Source of the DNA: Thermobifida alba
GTDB lineage: Bacteria; Actinomycetota; Actinomycetes; Streptosporangiales; Streptosporangiaceae
Length of the DNA: 64,000 nucleotides
Direction of reading: 5' to 3'
Assembly: GCF_023208015.1 (NCBI RefSeq)
Contig: NZ_CP051627.1
Coordinates: 3,109,501-3,173,500 of the forward strand
Shown here: positions 1 through 8,192 of the stretch, in pieces
How the letters are laid out: every line of letters starts with the position of its first letter
Position numbering within the stretch: the stretch's first letter is position 1
Notes under the pieces: model-generated
Seen by the model: only the letters and a program-made list of their open reading frames with translations
Told to the model about the DNA's origin: nothing
The model's database searches: none
Program-made: the position numbers and the translations under genes

Positions 1-81
1 GAGCCTGCAACGCCGACGCGTACCGCGCCGACCACGGACGGGTTGTGCGGGGCCTTCGCCGTCTCCGGGAAGGCCGCGGTT

Positions 82-609
82 CTACTGGGACTCCGCTCGC
101 TTGTCCGCCAGCGCCTGGGCGAGGCGCACAGCCTTGGACGGCAGCGCCTGGAACACGGCGGCAGCCTGGCTCTGCTTGGCCTTGAAAGCACCGGCGAGCT
201 TCGAGAGGAGCACCTCACGGGACTCAAGGTCGGCCAGCTTGGTGATCTCCTCGGGCGTCATCGGCTTGCCGTCGATGACACCGCCCTTGATCACCAGCTG
301 CGCGTTCTCCTTGGCGAAGTCACGCAGCCCCTTGGCGGCCTCCACCACGTCGCCCTTGACGAAGGCGATGGCGGAGGGGCCCTTGAGCAGGTCGAGGATC
401 TCGCTGTCCGTCACGCCGGCCTCCCTGGCCGCGATCTTGGTCAGCGTGTTCTTCGCCACGCGGAAACGCGCGTTCTGGCCGAGGCTGCGGCGCAGCTGGG
501 TGAGCTGCGCGACAGTGAGCCCGCGGTATTCGGTCAGCACGGCACCGCTCGAACTCTGGAATTCCTCCTTGAGTTCGGCGACCGCCGCTGCCTTATCCGG
601 CCTCGGCAT
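82..609 (-). CDS. rplJ: 50S ribosomal protein L10
   Basis: This 175-residue protein is L10, which anchors the L7/L12 stalk dimers on 23S rRNA for translation-factor recruitment. The N-terminal region ([19 protein letters not shown], then [13 protein letters not shown]) is the conserved rRNA-binding part, and the C-terminal helix is the L12 docking segment. I chose ATG 609 ([10 protein letters not shown]) because AAGGAG lies five bases upstream; an upstream in-frame ATG at 633 lacks this. The gene follows a leader of about 210 nt with terminator-like structure, and rplL would be expected just beyond the window edge. In many bacteria L10-L12 binds its own leader and represses it. Confidence 0.97.
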   Translation of the reverse strand: MPRPDKAAAVAELKEEFQSSSGAVLTEYRGLTVAQLTQLRRSLGQNARFRVAKNTLTKIAAREAGVTDSEILDLLKGPSAIAFVKGDVVEAAKGLRDFAKENAQLVIKGGVIDGKPMTPEEITKLADLESREVLLSKLAGAFKAKQSQAAAVFQALPSKAVRLAQALADKRAESQ

Positions 610-830
610 GGGACTCCTTCCAACGGTGAACACCGGTCGAGGTCCCCGTGCGGCGGGCAGCGCGGTTGCGACAGAAAAAGCCCCGGCGCAAGCGCACGGG
701 GCCCAGGACCTCGGGCCTGGCAGAACACGGCACGGGTCCAGAAGCTCACAGCAACCTGCGCGGGCCGCCCGACATGTACGGGACCTTAGGTCACCCGACG
801 GGTGACGACCAGCGGTCTTCGGCAGTTGCC
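610..830 (-). ncRNA. Putative L10 leader (autoregulatory 5' UTR of rplJ)
   Basis: Between the predicted promoter and rplJ there are about 210 untranslated bases with several hairpins: GTCACCC/GGGTGAC at 790-806, CCAGG/CCTGG near 703-722, and a terminator-like stem at 680-702. Ribosomal protein L10 leaders of this size and position are known in many bacteria, where the L10-L12 complex binds and lowers expression of rplJL. Identification rests on position and structure, not on a covariance-model match. Confidence 0.6.
674..702 (-). terminator. Terminator-like hairpin inside the rplJ leader
   Basis: On the minus strand GCCCCG (697-702) pairs with CGGGGC (680-685), with extra GC pairing inside, and is followed at once by CTTTTTCT. 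Such U-tract hairpins are rare in this GC-rich window. Its place between promoter and start codon suggests transcription attenuation of rplJ rather than an operon end. Confidence 0.55.
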
Positions 831-831
831 A

Positions 832-861
832 ATGCTAGGCGATAACCGGGGCCGAGTCGAA
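832..861 (-). promoter_or_regulatory. Predicted housekeeping promoter for rplJ
   Basis: The minus strand reads TTCGAC (856-861), an 18-base spacer, then TAGCAT (832-837), close to the main actinobacterial sigma factor pattern. Transcription would begin near 825 and give the long leader described for rplJ. Confidence 0.5.
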
Positions 862-892
862 CGAGAACCGTCCGCCCGGCCCGGCCACCGGG

Positions 893-1630
893 TCAGGCCC
901 CCGCGCCCGCTAGCTCTCCGAGGCCCTGGAGCGCTTCGAGGTCCGACAGGTCCAGGATCTGGTCATCGGAGGGGAACTCGACGGAGACCTCGGAGTTGAA
1001 CTCCAGGAAGTCCATCGTCATCTCCGCGCCCTCGAAGCCCGTGAACCGGTAGCGCTGCGGCAGCCCGTCCTCACGCACCCACAGGGTGAAGGGCACCTCC
1101 CTGAGGCCGGCCTCCTCGACACTGTAGGTTCCGGTGTACCTGGTGGTGGGGACACCGTTGATCTCCTCGGTCCCCTCCTCCTGGACGTCGTCGCTGGCGA
1201 GCAGGTGGTCCAGTTCCTCGAAGGGGTCCTGCATGCTCCCCTGCGGAATGACCTCCTCGCCCGCGTCCAGGCGCAGCCAGCCCTCCTCTGCGCTGCCCAT
1301 CAGCATCTCGCTGCCGCGGACCAGGATGGTCATCGCCCCCTCGGGGGTGTCCATCACCATCTCCATGGTGGGCTCGGGAGAGGACACGTAGGCGATCTCC
1401 ATGTCCAGCGGCTCACCCTCCGAGGTCCCGGTGACCCTGGCCCGGTAGCTGTCCACCTGCTGGGTGTCCTCCACCAGGTTCCGGATCCGGTCGAAGATGC
1501 TCTCGGAACCGGCGGAGTCCGTCGAGGCCTCCTGGGTGTCCGGTTCCGGCGCCTCCTCCGCTCCGCCGCAGGCCGTCAACGTCAAAGCCACCGCTCCAGC
1601 GGCGAGGGCAACGCCAAACTCACGCAACAT
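893..1630 (-). CDS. Secreted lipoprotein of the LppX/LprAFG-like type
   Basis: This 245-residue protein begins with a short signal peptide ending in a lipobox (LTAC, Cys about residue 21), so it should be lipidated and held on the outer face of the membrane. The rest is beta-rich, resembling LolA-like lipoproteins of actinobacteria (LppX/LprAFG family) that carry lipids or glycolipids; that function is family knowledge, not shown here. A linker rich in Glu, Pro, Ser and Thr (residues 22-50) follows the lipobox. It lies between rplA and rplJ on the same strand, a position where related actinomycetes also have a lipoprotein gene. The strong hairpin at 1754-1785 probably separates its expression from rplKA. 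Confidence 0.75.
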   Translation of the reverse strand: MLREFGVALAAGAVALTLTACGGAEEAPEPDTQEASTDSAGSESIFDRIRNLVEDTQQVDSYRARVTGTSEGEPLDMEIAYVSSPEPTMEMVMDTPEGAMTILVRGSEMLMGSAEEGWLRLDAGEEVIPQGSMQDPFEELDHLLASDDVQEEGTEEINGVPTTRYTGTYSVEEAGLREVPFTLWVREDGLPQRYRFTGFEGAEMTMDFLEFNSEVSVEFPSDDQILDLSDLEALQGLGELAGAGA

Positions 1631-1753
1631 CTGCTGTCTTTCCAGTCGTTCTCAGCTCTTCGGCCGATTTCGGAGGATTCTGTCCCACCCTAGTGACGTT
1701 TTCCGAGCGTTCCTGGCTCCGTTCCGGGCACGGGAACCGCCTCCGGAAACAGG

Positions 1754-1785
1754 CGGGCGCTCCCCGGGGGACCGGGGAGCGCCCG
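1754..1785 (-). terminator. Strong hairpin terminator after rplA
   Basis: A perfect 14-bp stem (1754-1767 with 1772-1785, loop GGGA) lies 24-55 bases beyond the rplA stop. There is no U-tract, which is common for actinobacterial terminators. It probably ends the rplK-rplA transcript. Confidence 0.7.
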
Positions 1786-1808
1786 TGAGCGCGTGCTGCG
1801 TCTGGACG

Positions 1809-2516
1809 TCAGGCGGCGGGAGCGGCCGCGCGCACGACGTTCGGGTCCACCGGGATGCCGGGGCCCATCGTGGTGGTCAGGGTGATCTTCTTGATGTAGC
1901 GGCCCTTCGCGGCGGACGGCTTGAGCCGCAGCACCTCGTCCAGGGCGGCGGTGTAGTTCTCCACCAGCTTGTCCTCGTCGAAGGAGACCTTGCCGACGAT
2001 GAAGTGGAGGTTGCCGTGACGGTCGACGCGGAACTCGATCTTGCCGCCCTTGATGTCGGAGACGGCCTTGGCCACGTCCATGGTGACCGTGCCGGTCTTC
2101 GGGTTGGGCATGAGACCGCGCGGACCGAGCACCCGGCCCAGCCGACCGATCTTGCCCATCAGGTCGGGGGTGGCCACGACCGCGTCGAAGTCGAGGAAGC
2201 CCTGCTGGATCTGCTCGACCAGGTCGTCGTCGCCCACGTAGTCGGCGCCCGCGGCCCGGGCCTGCTCGGCACGCTCACCGGTGGCGAAGACCAGGACCCG
2301 GGCGGTCTTACCGGTGCCGTGCGGCAGGTTGACGGTGCCGCGCACCATCTGGTCGGCCTTGCGCGGGTCGACGCCCAGACGCATGGCGACCTCGACGGTC
2401 GCGTCGAACTTGGTGCTGCTGGTCTCCTTGGCCAGCCTCATGGCCTCGGCCGGCGTGTAGAGCCGGGTGCGGTCGATCTGCTCGGCTGCCTTGCGGTAGC
2501 CCTTGCTGCGCTTCAC
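1809..2516 (-). CDS. rplA: 50S ribosomal protein L1
   Basis: This 235-residue protein is L1, which forms the mobile stalk beside the ribosomal E site. Conserved segments include [24 protein letters not shown] near the N terminus, the central [12 protein letters not shown] loop, and the C-terminal [10 protein letters not shown]. The GTG at 2516 is chosen because AGGAG lies eight bases upstream; a longer open frame towards 3101 only shadows rplK. It follows rplK with a 92-bp gap and forms an operon with it. In other bacteria L1 binds the rplKA leader as a repressor. Confidence 0.97.
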   Translation of the reverse strand: MKRSKGYRKAAEQIDRTRLYTPAEAMRLAKETSSTKFDATVEVAMRLGVDPRKADQMVRGTVNLPHGTGKTARVLVFATGERAEQARAAGADYVGDDDLVEQIQQGFLDFDAVVATPDLMGKIGRLGRVLGPRGLMPNPKTGTVTMDVAKAVSDIKGGKIEFRVDRHGNLHFIVGKVSFDEDKLVENYTAALDEVLRLKPSAAKGRYIKKITLTTTMGPGIPVDPNVVRAAAPAA

Positions 2517-2608
2517 GAGTACTCCTGGTGAAAGGTTTGTGGTGTGGGCCAGCGCCTGACCCTGCCACGGAAGGAAAAGGGAAGGGAACGCCGGACGGCG
2601 GTGCCCGA

Positions 2609-3037
2609 CTACTTGACCTCGATGCCCATGGAGCGGGCGGTGCCGGCGACGATCTTCTCGGCGGCTTCCAGGCTGTCGGTGTTCAGGTCGGGAAGCTTGG
2701 TCTGCGCGATCTCGCGGACCTGGTCGCGGGTGATGGAGCCGGCGACGCTGCGGCTCGGGTCGGAGGCGCCCTTCTCCAGGCCGGCGGCCTTGAGGATCAG
2801 CGTGGGCGCCGGAGGCGTCTTGGTGACGAAGCTGAAGGTGCGGTCCTCGTAGATGGAGATCTCTACGGGGATGACGTTGCCGCGCTGGGACTCCGTGGCA
2901 GCGTTGTACTGCTTGCAGAAGTCCATGATGTTGACGCCGTGCGGACCGAGTGCGGTACCGACGGGCGGCGCCGGGGTGGCCTGGCCAGCGGGAAGCTGGA
3001 CCTTCACCAGAGCCGCGAGCTTCTTCTTCGGAGGCAT
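2609..3037 (-). CDS. rplK: 50S ribosomal protein L11
   Basis: This 142-residue protein is L11, part of the GTPase-associated centre and needed for RelA activation. The N-terminal domain shows the Pro-rich stretch [16 protein letters not shown] that contacts thiostrepton-class antibiotics, then the GLGPHGVN-like segment ([20 protein letters not shown]). The C-terminal domain binds 23S rRNA. It is the first gene of the rplK-rplA unit and is separated from nusG by 229 bp that hold a hairpin. Confidence 0.97.
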   Translation of the reverse strand: MPPKKKLAALVKVQLPAGQATPAPPVGTALGPHGVNIMDFCKQYNAATESQRGNVIPVEISIYEDRTFSFVTKTPPAPTLILKAAGLEKGASDPSRSVAGSITRDQVREIAQTKLPDLNTDSLEAAEKIVAGTARSMGIEVK

Positions 3038-3216
3038 TTCGGGTCCTTGTCTTCAATCGCGATTGATCGTGGCCCCGCGCCCCGCGTGTGTGGCGGGGCA
3101 CACGGCCGCCCCGGTGACGGGGACAGCCGGGATGGTGCAGCGCCCCCGTGCCGGCGGGGGCGTGCGCGACCGTCGGGACCGTGCCGGCCGCGCGCCGGCC
3201 CCGTGGGACGGGGCGG

Positions 3217-3242
3217 GACGGGTCCGCGACGGCGGACCCGTC
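3217..3242 (-). terminator. Hairpin terminator after nusG
   Basis: An 11-bp perfect stem, GACGGGTCCGC with GCGGACCCGTC around a GACG loop, starts 24 bases beyond the nusG stop. It should separate secE-nusG from rplK-rplA. No U-tract follows. Confidence 0.6.
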
Positions 3243-3266
3243 AAGTCTAAGCGACCGTCAGGCCGT

Positions 3267-4022
3267 TCAGATCTTGGAGACCTGGTTGAACGCCAGTTCC
3301 ACCGGGGTCTCCCGGCCGAAGATCGACACCAGCACCTTGAGCTTCTGGGTGTCGGGGTTGATCTCGCTGACCGTGGCGGGCAGCGTGGCGAAGGGGCCGT
3401 CCATGACGGTGACGGACTCGCCGATCTCGTACTCGACGTCGCCGCGGGGCTCGGCCTCCTTCTTCCCGGCCTGCTCCTCCTCGACCTCGGGCTCGGGCGC
3501 CAACAGCTCCGCGACCTCCTGGAGGCTCAGCGGGGCGGGGCGGTTGGACAGGCCCACGAAGCCGGTGACGCCGGGCGTGTGGCGGACGGCCGCCCAGGAC
3601 TCGTCGGTGAGGTCCATGCGAACCAGGACATAGCCGGGCAGCACCTTCTCGGTGACCTGCTGCCGCTTGCCGCTCTTGACCTCCGTGACCTCCTGCGTGG
3701 GCACCTCGACCTGGAAGATGTACTCCTCCATGTTGAGGGACTGCGTGCGGCTCTCAAGGTTGGCCTTCACCCGGTTCTCGTAGCCCGCATAGGTGTGGAC
3801 GACGTACCACTCGCCGGGCAGCAACCGGAGTTCGGCTTTGAATTCCTCGACCGGGTCGAGCTCGGGAGCCTGGTCCTCGGAGGCGTCGCTCTCCTGGCCC
3901 TCGACCTCGTCGGCAGCCTCAGCAGCTTCCGCCTGCTCGGCACGCGGACCGGTCTCTTCCGCCGACGACTGATCCCGCTCCTCGTTGGGGAGGTCGTCAG
4001 AGGTCAGTGGGGACTCGGACAC
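3267..4022 (-). CDS. nusG: Transcription termination/antitermination factor NusG
   Basis: NusG binds RNA polymerase and links it to Rho and to the leading ribosome. The NGN domain starts near residue 80 ([21 protein letters not shown]), and the C-terminal KOW domain is [20 protein letters not shown] through LAFNQVSKI. The first 75 residues or so are an acidic Glu/Ala/Ser-rich extension, typical of actinobacterial NusG, and a second acidic insert (PEPEVEEEQ) lies between the domains. I prefer GTG 4022 ([10 protein letters not shown], 251 residues) to the ATG at 4076; the choice is uncertain as no strong ribosome site marks either. It lies 132 bp after secE, with a 9-bp stem hairpin at 4099-4122 between. 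Confidence 0.95.
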   Translation of the reverse strand: MSESPLTSDDLPNEERDQSSAEETGPRAEQAEAAEAADEVEGQESDASEDQAPELDPVEEFKAELRLLPGEWYVVHTYAGYENRVKANLESRTQSLNMEEYIFQVEVPTQEVTEVKSGKRQQVTEKVLPGYVLVRMDLTDESWAAVRHTPGVTGFVGLSNRPAPLSLQEVAELLAPEPEVEEEQAGKKEAEPRGDVEYEIGESVTVMDGPFATLPATVSEINPDTQKLKVLVSIFGRETPVELAFNQVSKI

Positions 4023-4098
4023 GGCTGCTCTTTCTCTCGTCGGATAAGCGCTCACTGCTGGCTTCTGAAAACACAAGAGGCCAGCACTGTCAGCTTAT

Positions 4099-4122
4099 GG
4101 TCTCATCGGAGGCGATGAGACC
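4099..4122 (-). repeat. Hairpin between secE and nusG
   Basis: GGTCTCATC (4099-4107) and GATGAGACC (4114-4122) form a perfect 9-bp stem with a 6-base loop in the secE-nusG gap. It is less GC-rich than other hairpins in this window. It could be a processing site or partial terminator; on the plus strand it is followed by TTTCT. Confidence 0.5.
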
Positions 4123-4154
4123 TTTCTGACCGTGCCGACCTCGGGTGTGCCGAA

Positions 4155-4400
4155 TCAGGCTGCGGGACCCACCAGGCCGTAGAGCCAGGTGACGCCTTCA
4201 CCGAAGCCGAAGTTCACGAGGGAGACGTAGCCGATCATGACCAGGACGAACACGATGACCACGATGGTGTAGGTGACGAGTTCGCGCTGGGTTGGCCAAC
4301 GGACCTTGCGGAGTTCGGCGACGACCTGCTTGGTGAAGGTCACCGGACCGGTACGACGCTTCCGCTCCTCGGGCTTGGCGTCCGTGTCAGTCTGTGTCAC
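4155..4400 (-). CDS. secE: Preprotein translocase subunit SecE
   Basis: This 81-residue protein is SecE, which clamps the SecY channel. It has a charged N-terminal tail, the conserved amphipathic helix with VVAELRKVRWPTQRELVTYT, and one transmembrane helix (about residues 44-65). The single-span form is usual outside the enterics. It sits just after tRNA-Trp and before nusG, the common secE-nusG arrangement. Confidence 0.96.
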   Translation of the reverse strand: MTQTDTDAKPEERKRRTGPVTFTKQVVAELRKVRWPTQRELVTYTIVVIVFVLVMIGYVSLVNFGFGEGVTWLYGLVGPAA

Positions 4401-4447
4401 CTCGGGTCCTTAGGGATCGGGACACTCTGCTGTCAGAGTCTCGCTTG

Positions 4448-4520
4448 CAGGGCAGGAGGGACTCGAACCCCCAACCGCCGGTTTTGGAGACCGGTGCTCT
4501 ACCAATTGAGCCACTGCCCT
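4448..4520 (-). tRNA. tRNA-Trp (CCA)
   Basis: The 73-nt cloverleaf has acceptor AGGGCAG/CTGCCCT, a D-arm GGCTCAATTGGTAGAGC, anticodon loop CTCCAAA (anticodon CCA) and T-loop GGTTCGAGTCC. The 3' CCA is not encoded. A possible -10 (TATCGT, 4538-4543) lies 18 bases upstream, so it may be cotranscribed with secE-nusG. Confidence 0.95.
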
Positions 4521-4763
4521 TGGCCGTGCCTGGTTACACGATAGCCGGTGATCGAACCGCACGACCACGACGGTACGCGGTCATCCGTTGCGAACCGGCC
4601 ATCGGTTGCCAGAGTCTATGCCAATCCGCGGCCGGATCCAACCCGGATCGCATCGTCACTGGTGAACACGGAGTATCGGCGGGCCACGCTCCGCGACCTT
4701 CGTCCCCTCCGACCGGTCGACCGACGCATGGAACCCCCGCAGGGCTCATGGAACGATGGACCC

Positions 4764-5972
4764 ATGACTGAGCGACCTCGTATCTCCGCACGCATCGGCG
4801 GTATCTCCGAGTCCGCGACCCTGGCGGTGGACGCCAAGGCCAAGGCCATGAAGGCCGCCGGACGTCCCGTCATCGGGTTCGGGGCCGGGGAGCCCGACTT
4901 CCCCACACCCGACTACATCGTGGAGGCCGCGGTGGCCGCCTGCCGCGAACCCCGCTTCCACCGCTACACCCCGGCCGGAGGACTGCCCGAGCTCAAGGAG
5001 GCGATCGCGGCCAAGACGCTGCGCGACTCCGGCTACCGGGTGGAGCCGAACCAGGTCCTGGTCACCAACGGCGGCAAGCAGGCGATCTACGAGGCGTTCG
5101 CCGCCCTGCTCGACCCGGGCGACGAGGTCATCGTGATCGCGCCGTACTGGACCACCTACCCCGAGTCGATCAAGCTCGCCGGCGGGGTCCCGGTCTACGT
5201 GGTCACCGACGAGTCCACCGGCTACCTGGCCACCGTCGAGCAGTTGGAGGCGGCCCGCACCGAGCGCACCAAGCTGCTGGTGTTCGTCTCGCCGTCCAAC
5301 CCCACCGGCGCGGTGTACCCGCCCGAGCAGGTCCGCGAGATCGGACGCTGGGCCGCCGAGCACGACCTGTGGGTGCTCACCGACGAGATCTACGAGCACC
5401 TGGTCTACGGCGACGCCCGGTTCTCCTCGATGCCCGTGGAAGTCCCCGAACTGGCCGACCGCACCGTGGTGGTCAACGGCGTGGCCAAGACCTACGCCAT
5501 GACCGGCTGGCGGGTCGGCTGGATCATCGGCCCCGCGGACGTGGTCAAGGCCGCGGCCAACCTCCAGTCGCACGCCACCTCCAACGTGGCCAACGTCTCG
5601 CAGGCCGCGGCGCTGGCCGCCGTCTCCGGCGACCTGTCGGCGGTGGAGGAGATGAAGCGGGCCTTCGACCGCCGCCGGCAGACCATCGTGCGGATGCTCA
5701 ACGAGATCCCGGGCGTGCTGTGCCCCGAGCCGCAGGGCGCGTTCTACGCCTACCCGTCGGTCAAGGAGCTCCTCGGCAGGGAGATCCGCGGCCAGCGCCC
5801 GCAGAGCTCCGGGGAACTGGCCGCGCTGATCCTGGAGCACGCCGAGGTGGCGGTGGTCCCGGGCGAGGCGTTCGGCACCCCGGGCTACCTGCGGCTGTCC
5901 TACGCGCTGGGCGACGCGGACCTGGCCGAGGGCGTGGGGCGCATCGCCAAGCTGCTGAGCGAGGCCAACTGA
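4764..5972 (+). CDS. aspC: Class I pyridoxal-phosphate aminotransferase (aspartate aminotransferase type)
   Basis: This 402-residue enzyme exchanges amino groups between amino acids and 2-oxo acids using pyridoxal phosphate, most likely aspartate and 2-oxoglutarate. It shows the fold-type I landmarks in order: [14 protein letters not shown] near residue 35, [22 protein letters not shown], the DEIYEHLVY aspartate region, and the PLP lysine in [14 protein letters not shown] (near residue 242). The ATG at 4764 begins where homology begins; the longer upstream frame runs over tRNA-Trp flanks. It is divergent from the tRNA-Trp/secE unit and ends at a 15-bp hairpin. Substrate choice is not certain from sequence. 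Confidence 0.9.
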   Translation: MTERPRISARIGGISESATLAVDAKAKAMKAAGRPVIGFGAGEPDFPTPDYIVEAAVAACREPRFHRYTPAGGLPELKEAIAAKTLRDSGYRVEPNQVLVTNGGKQAIYEAFAALLDPGDEVIVIAPYWTTYPESIKLAGGVPVYVVTDESTGYLATVEQLEAARTERTKLLVFVSPSNPTGAVYPPEQVREIGRWAAEHDLWVLTDEIYEHLVYGDARFSSMPVEVPELADRTVVVNGVAKTYAMTGWRVGWIIGPADVVKAAANLQSHATSNVANVSQAAALAAVSGDLSAVEEMKRAFDRRRQTIVRMLNEIPGVLCPEPQGAFYAYPSVKELLGREIRGQRPQSSGELAALILEHAEVAVVPGEAFGTPGYLRLSYALGDADLAEGVGRIAKLLSEAN

Positions 5973-5978
5973 CCTCCG

Positions 5979-6018
5979 CCGGGCGCTCCGCGGGGGCCGG
6001 AGACCGCGGAGCGCCCGG
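5979..6018 (+). terminator. Hairpin terminator after the aminotransferase gene
   Basis: A perfect 15-bp stem (5979-5993 with 6004-6018, loop of 10) begins seven bases after the stop codon. It has no U-tract. Confidence 0.65.
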
Positions 6019-6098
6019 CCGCACCGCCCGTGCCGCCCGCCGGACGGCTTTCCGGCCAACGGGCGGCGTCGGGGAGCACTTTGCGGCACCCTTGTGTC

Positions 6099-7127
6099 AT
6101 GAGACGTCCGATCGACCGACTTCCCAAAGCTCATCTGCACCTGCACTTCACCGGTTCGATGCGGCACGCCACGCTCGTGGAGCTGGCCGCCGCGCGGGGG
6201 GTGCACCTGCCGCACGCGCTGGTCGAGGAGTGGCCGCCGAGGCTGCGGGCCACCGACGAGCGGGGGTGGTTCCGGTTCCAGCGGCTCTACGACATCGCCC
6301 GTTCGGTGCTGCAGACCCCCGAGGACCTGTACCGGCTGCTGCTGGAGACCGCCGAGGACGAGCGTGACGCCGGCACGGGGTGGCTGGAGATCCAGGTGGA
6401 CCCCAGCGGCTACGCGTCGCGCTTCGGTGGTCTGACCGCGACGCTGGAACTGATCCTGGACGCCGCCCGGGTGGCGGAGACCGCCACCGGGGTGGGCATC
6501 GGCGTGATGGTGGCCGCCAACCGGACCAGGCACCCGCTGGACGCCAAGACACTGGCCCGTCTGGCCGTGCAGTACGCGGGGCGCGGCGTCGTGTCGTTCG
6601 GGTTGAACAACGACGAGCGGCGGGGGCGGGCCCTGGACTTCGAGGGCGCGTTCCGGATCGCGCGCCGCGCCGACCTGCTGTCCGCCCCGCACGGCGGGGA
6701 GCTGAGCGGGCCGCGCAGCGTCCGGGAGTGCCTGGACCTGCTGGCGGCCGACCGCGTCGGGCACGGCGTGCGCGCGGTCGAGGACCCCGCCCTGGTGGAC
6801 CGGCTGGCCGCGCAGGGGGTGACCCTGGAGGTGTGTCCGACCTCCAACGTGGGCCTGGGGGTGGTCGACGACCTCCACGAGGTGCCGCTGCGCCGGCTGT
6901 TCGACGCGGGGGTGCCGATCGCGCTGGGCGCCGACGACCCGCTGCTGTTCGGTCCCCGCCTGGCCGAGCAGTACCGGATCGCCCGCGAGGTGTTCGGCTT
7001 CTCCGATCCGGAACTGGCCGAACTGGCCCGGATGTCCATCCGCGCCTCGGGGGCTCCCGAGACCCGGAAGAAGGAGCTGCTGGCGGGGGTGGACGCCTGG
7101 CTGGCGGCCCCGGAACCGGTGGTCTGA
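6099..7127 (+). CDS. add: Adenosine deaminase family protein
   Basis: This 342-residue metal-dependent hydrolase belongs to the adenosine/AMP deaminase family. Zinc-site residues are visible: HLHLH at the N terminus, the PHGGE block (His and catalytic Glu), the VGHG histidine and GADDPLLFG (two aspartates). In classical adenosine deaminase the first motif is followed by L-D-G and the second reads HAGE; here FTGS and PHGGE replace them, so the substrate could be an adenosine analogue or another aminopurine. The start is ATG 6099 (MRRPIDRLPKAHLHLH), matching the usual short N terminus. Confidence 0.8.
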   Translation: MRRPIDRLPKAHLHLHFTGSMRHATLVELAAARGVHLPHALVEEWPPRLRATDERGWFRFQRLYDIARSVLQTPEDLYRLLLETAEDERDAGTGWLEIQVDPSGYASRFGGLTATLELILDAARVAETATGVGIGVMVAANRTRHPLDAKTLARLAVQYAGRGVVSFGLNNDERRGRALDFEGAFRIARRADLLSAPHGGELSGPRSVRECLDLLAADRVGHGVRAVEDPALVDRLAAQGVTLEVCPTSNVGLGVVDDLHEVPLRRLFDAGVPIALGADDPLLFGPRLAEQYRIAREVFGFSDPELAELARMSIRASGAPETRKKELLAGVDAWLAAPEPVV

Positions 7128-7169
7128 CCCCTGGTGCCGACGGGCCCGTCCGCGGGCGCGGGAGGCTTC

Positions 7170-7775
7170 TCACCCCAGCAGTTCGCCGAGCCCCTGCCAG
7201 ACCATGACGAGACCGGCCACGAAGAACAGGGCGGCCGCACCGATCCGGATGACGCGTTCGGGCAGCTTCTTCCCCAGCAGCATGCCCAGGGCGATCCCCA
7301 GGGCGTCGGCCGCGACCATGCCCGCGGTGGAGCCGATCCACACCGCCAGCCAGGACAGGGGGGTCCCGGCGTGGTCCGCGCCGACGGCGACGGTGGCGAG
7401 CATGGTCTTGTCGCCGAGTTCGGCGAGGAAGAAGACCGTGGCCACGGTCAGGAACACCGGCCCCGCGCGGCGGACCGCGGCGCGCCGCTCGTCGGCCTCG
7501 GTGAGTTCGTCGCCGCGCAGCGTCCAGGCCCCGAATCCGAGGAAGGCCAGTCCGGCGACGAGCGAGATCCAGTCCCCGGGCAGCGCCGCGCCCAGGATCT
7601 CGGCCAGCAGGACGCTGAGGCCGTGGACGGCCACGGTGGCCACGGCGATGCCGAGCAGGACGGTCCCCACCCGGTAGCGGCTGGCCAACGACATCGCCAC
7701 CAACTGGGTCTTGTCTCCCATTTCGGCGACGAAAACGGCTCCGGTACTCACCCCGAGAGCACCGAGAAAGGTCAT
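7170..7775 (-). CDS. UPF0016/GDT1 family transporter, probable Mn2+ exporter
   Basis: This 201-residue membrane protein has two homologous halves, each with the family motif E-x-G-D-K-T (VFVAEMGDKTQLVAM and FFLAELGDKTMLATV), within about six transmembrane helices. Bacterial members (MneA/GDT1/TMEM165 relatives) export manganese. ATG 7775 (MTFLGALGVSTG) is taken as start because the family begins here and the upstream frame is occupied by the riboswitch; GGCGGAAATTCG precedes it. The yybP-ykoY-type Mn riboswitch at 7853-7958 independently supports a role in manganese homeostasis. It is convergent with the deaminase gene, 42 bp away. Confidence 0.9.
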   Translation of the reverse strand: MTFLGALGVSTGAVFVAEMGDKTQLVAMSLASRYRVGTVLLGIAVATVAVHGLSVLLAEILGAALPGDWISLVAGLAFLGFGAWTLRGDELTEADERRAAVRRAGPVFLTVATVFFLAELGDKTMLATVAVGADHAGTPLSWLAVWIGSTAGMVAADALGIALGMLLGKKLPERVIRIGAAALFFVAGLVMVWQGLGELLG

Positions 7776-7828
7776 CGAATTTCCGCCCTTCGTTCCTTTT
7801 TTCGGGCAGAAGAAAGACGGACGCCGCT

Positions 7829-7859
7829 CTTCGACCCGAAGAATTCCACCGGGTCGAAG
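7829..7859 (-). terminator. Expression-platform hairpin of the Mn riboswitch
   Basis: CTTCGACCCG (7850-7859 on the minus strand) pairs with CGGGTCGAAG (7829-7838), giving a perfect 10-bp stem with an 11-base loop. Its 5' arm is also the 3' strand of aptamer stem P1, so the two structures exclude each other. No U-run follows directly, so termination may be weak or Rho-assisted. Confidence 0.65.
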
Positions 7860-7958
7860 GTCTCGTCCGCCTGGTGAACGGTGGCTCGTGCGACCGGGCC
7901 CGTTCTGGACACGGGCCAGCGTGTCGATCACACGGATTGAGGACTACTCCCCCTCGAC
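7853..7958 (-). ncRNA. yybP-ykoY-type manganese riboswitch
   Basis: The minus strand carries the two conserved pieces of this class: GGGGGAGTAG at the 5' side (7944-7953) and GGACGAGACCTTCGACC at the 3' side (about 7852-7868). P1 forms from GUCGAGG (7952-7958) and CCUUCGAC (7853-7860). It lies directly upstream of a GDT1-family gene, a classic target. In this class Mn2+ binding stabilises P1, which would here prevent the hairpin at 7829-7859 and turn the exporter on. Confidence 0.85.
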
Positions 7959-8192
7959 GGCTTCCACCGTAGTGAAGGAAATACGGGGTGGCAATTCATT
8001 GGAATGGCTATTTCTGCGCGACCCCGAAGCAAATAAACAAGTTCGCTGCGCCTCATTTTTTTGTTGCGGGCGCCGGGCTCCCCGGGACCGCCGGGATTCG
8101 GGCGGTCCGGCCCGGGAGGCGGGGCGCCCCACCGCGGGGGCGCGGGCCCGTGTCCCCGGCGCGGCCGGCGCGTACCGGTGGCCGCAGCGTGG

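Noticed and set aside
2517-3101. Extension of rplA upstream through rplK in one long frame
   Set aside because: The extra 195 residues are an out-of-frame reading of rplK; rplA has its own GTG with a ribosome site at 2516.
4746-6878. Open frame of 710 codons on the minus strand opposite the aminotransferase and deaminase genes
   Set aside because: No recognisable domains, His/Gly/Arg-rich composition and complete overlap with two conserved genes on the plus strand.
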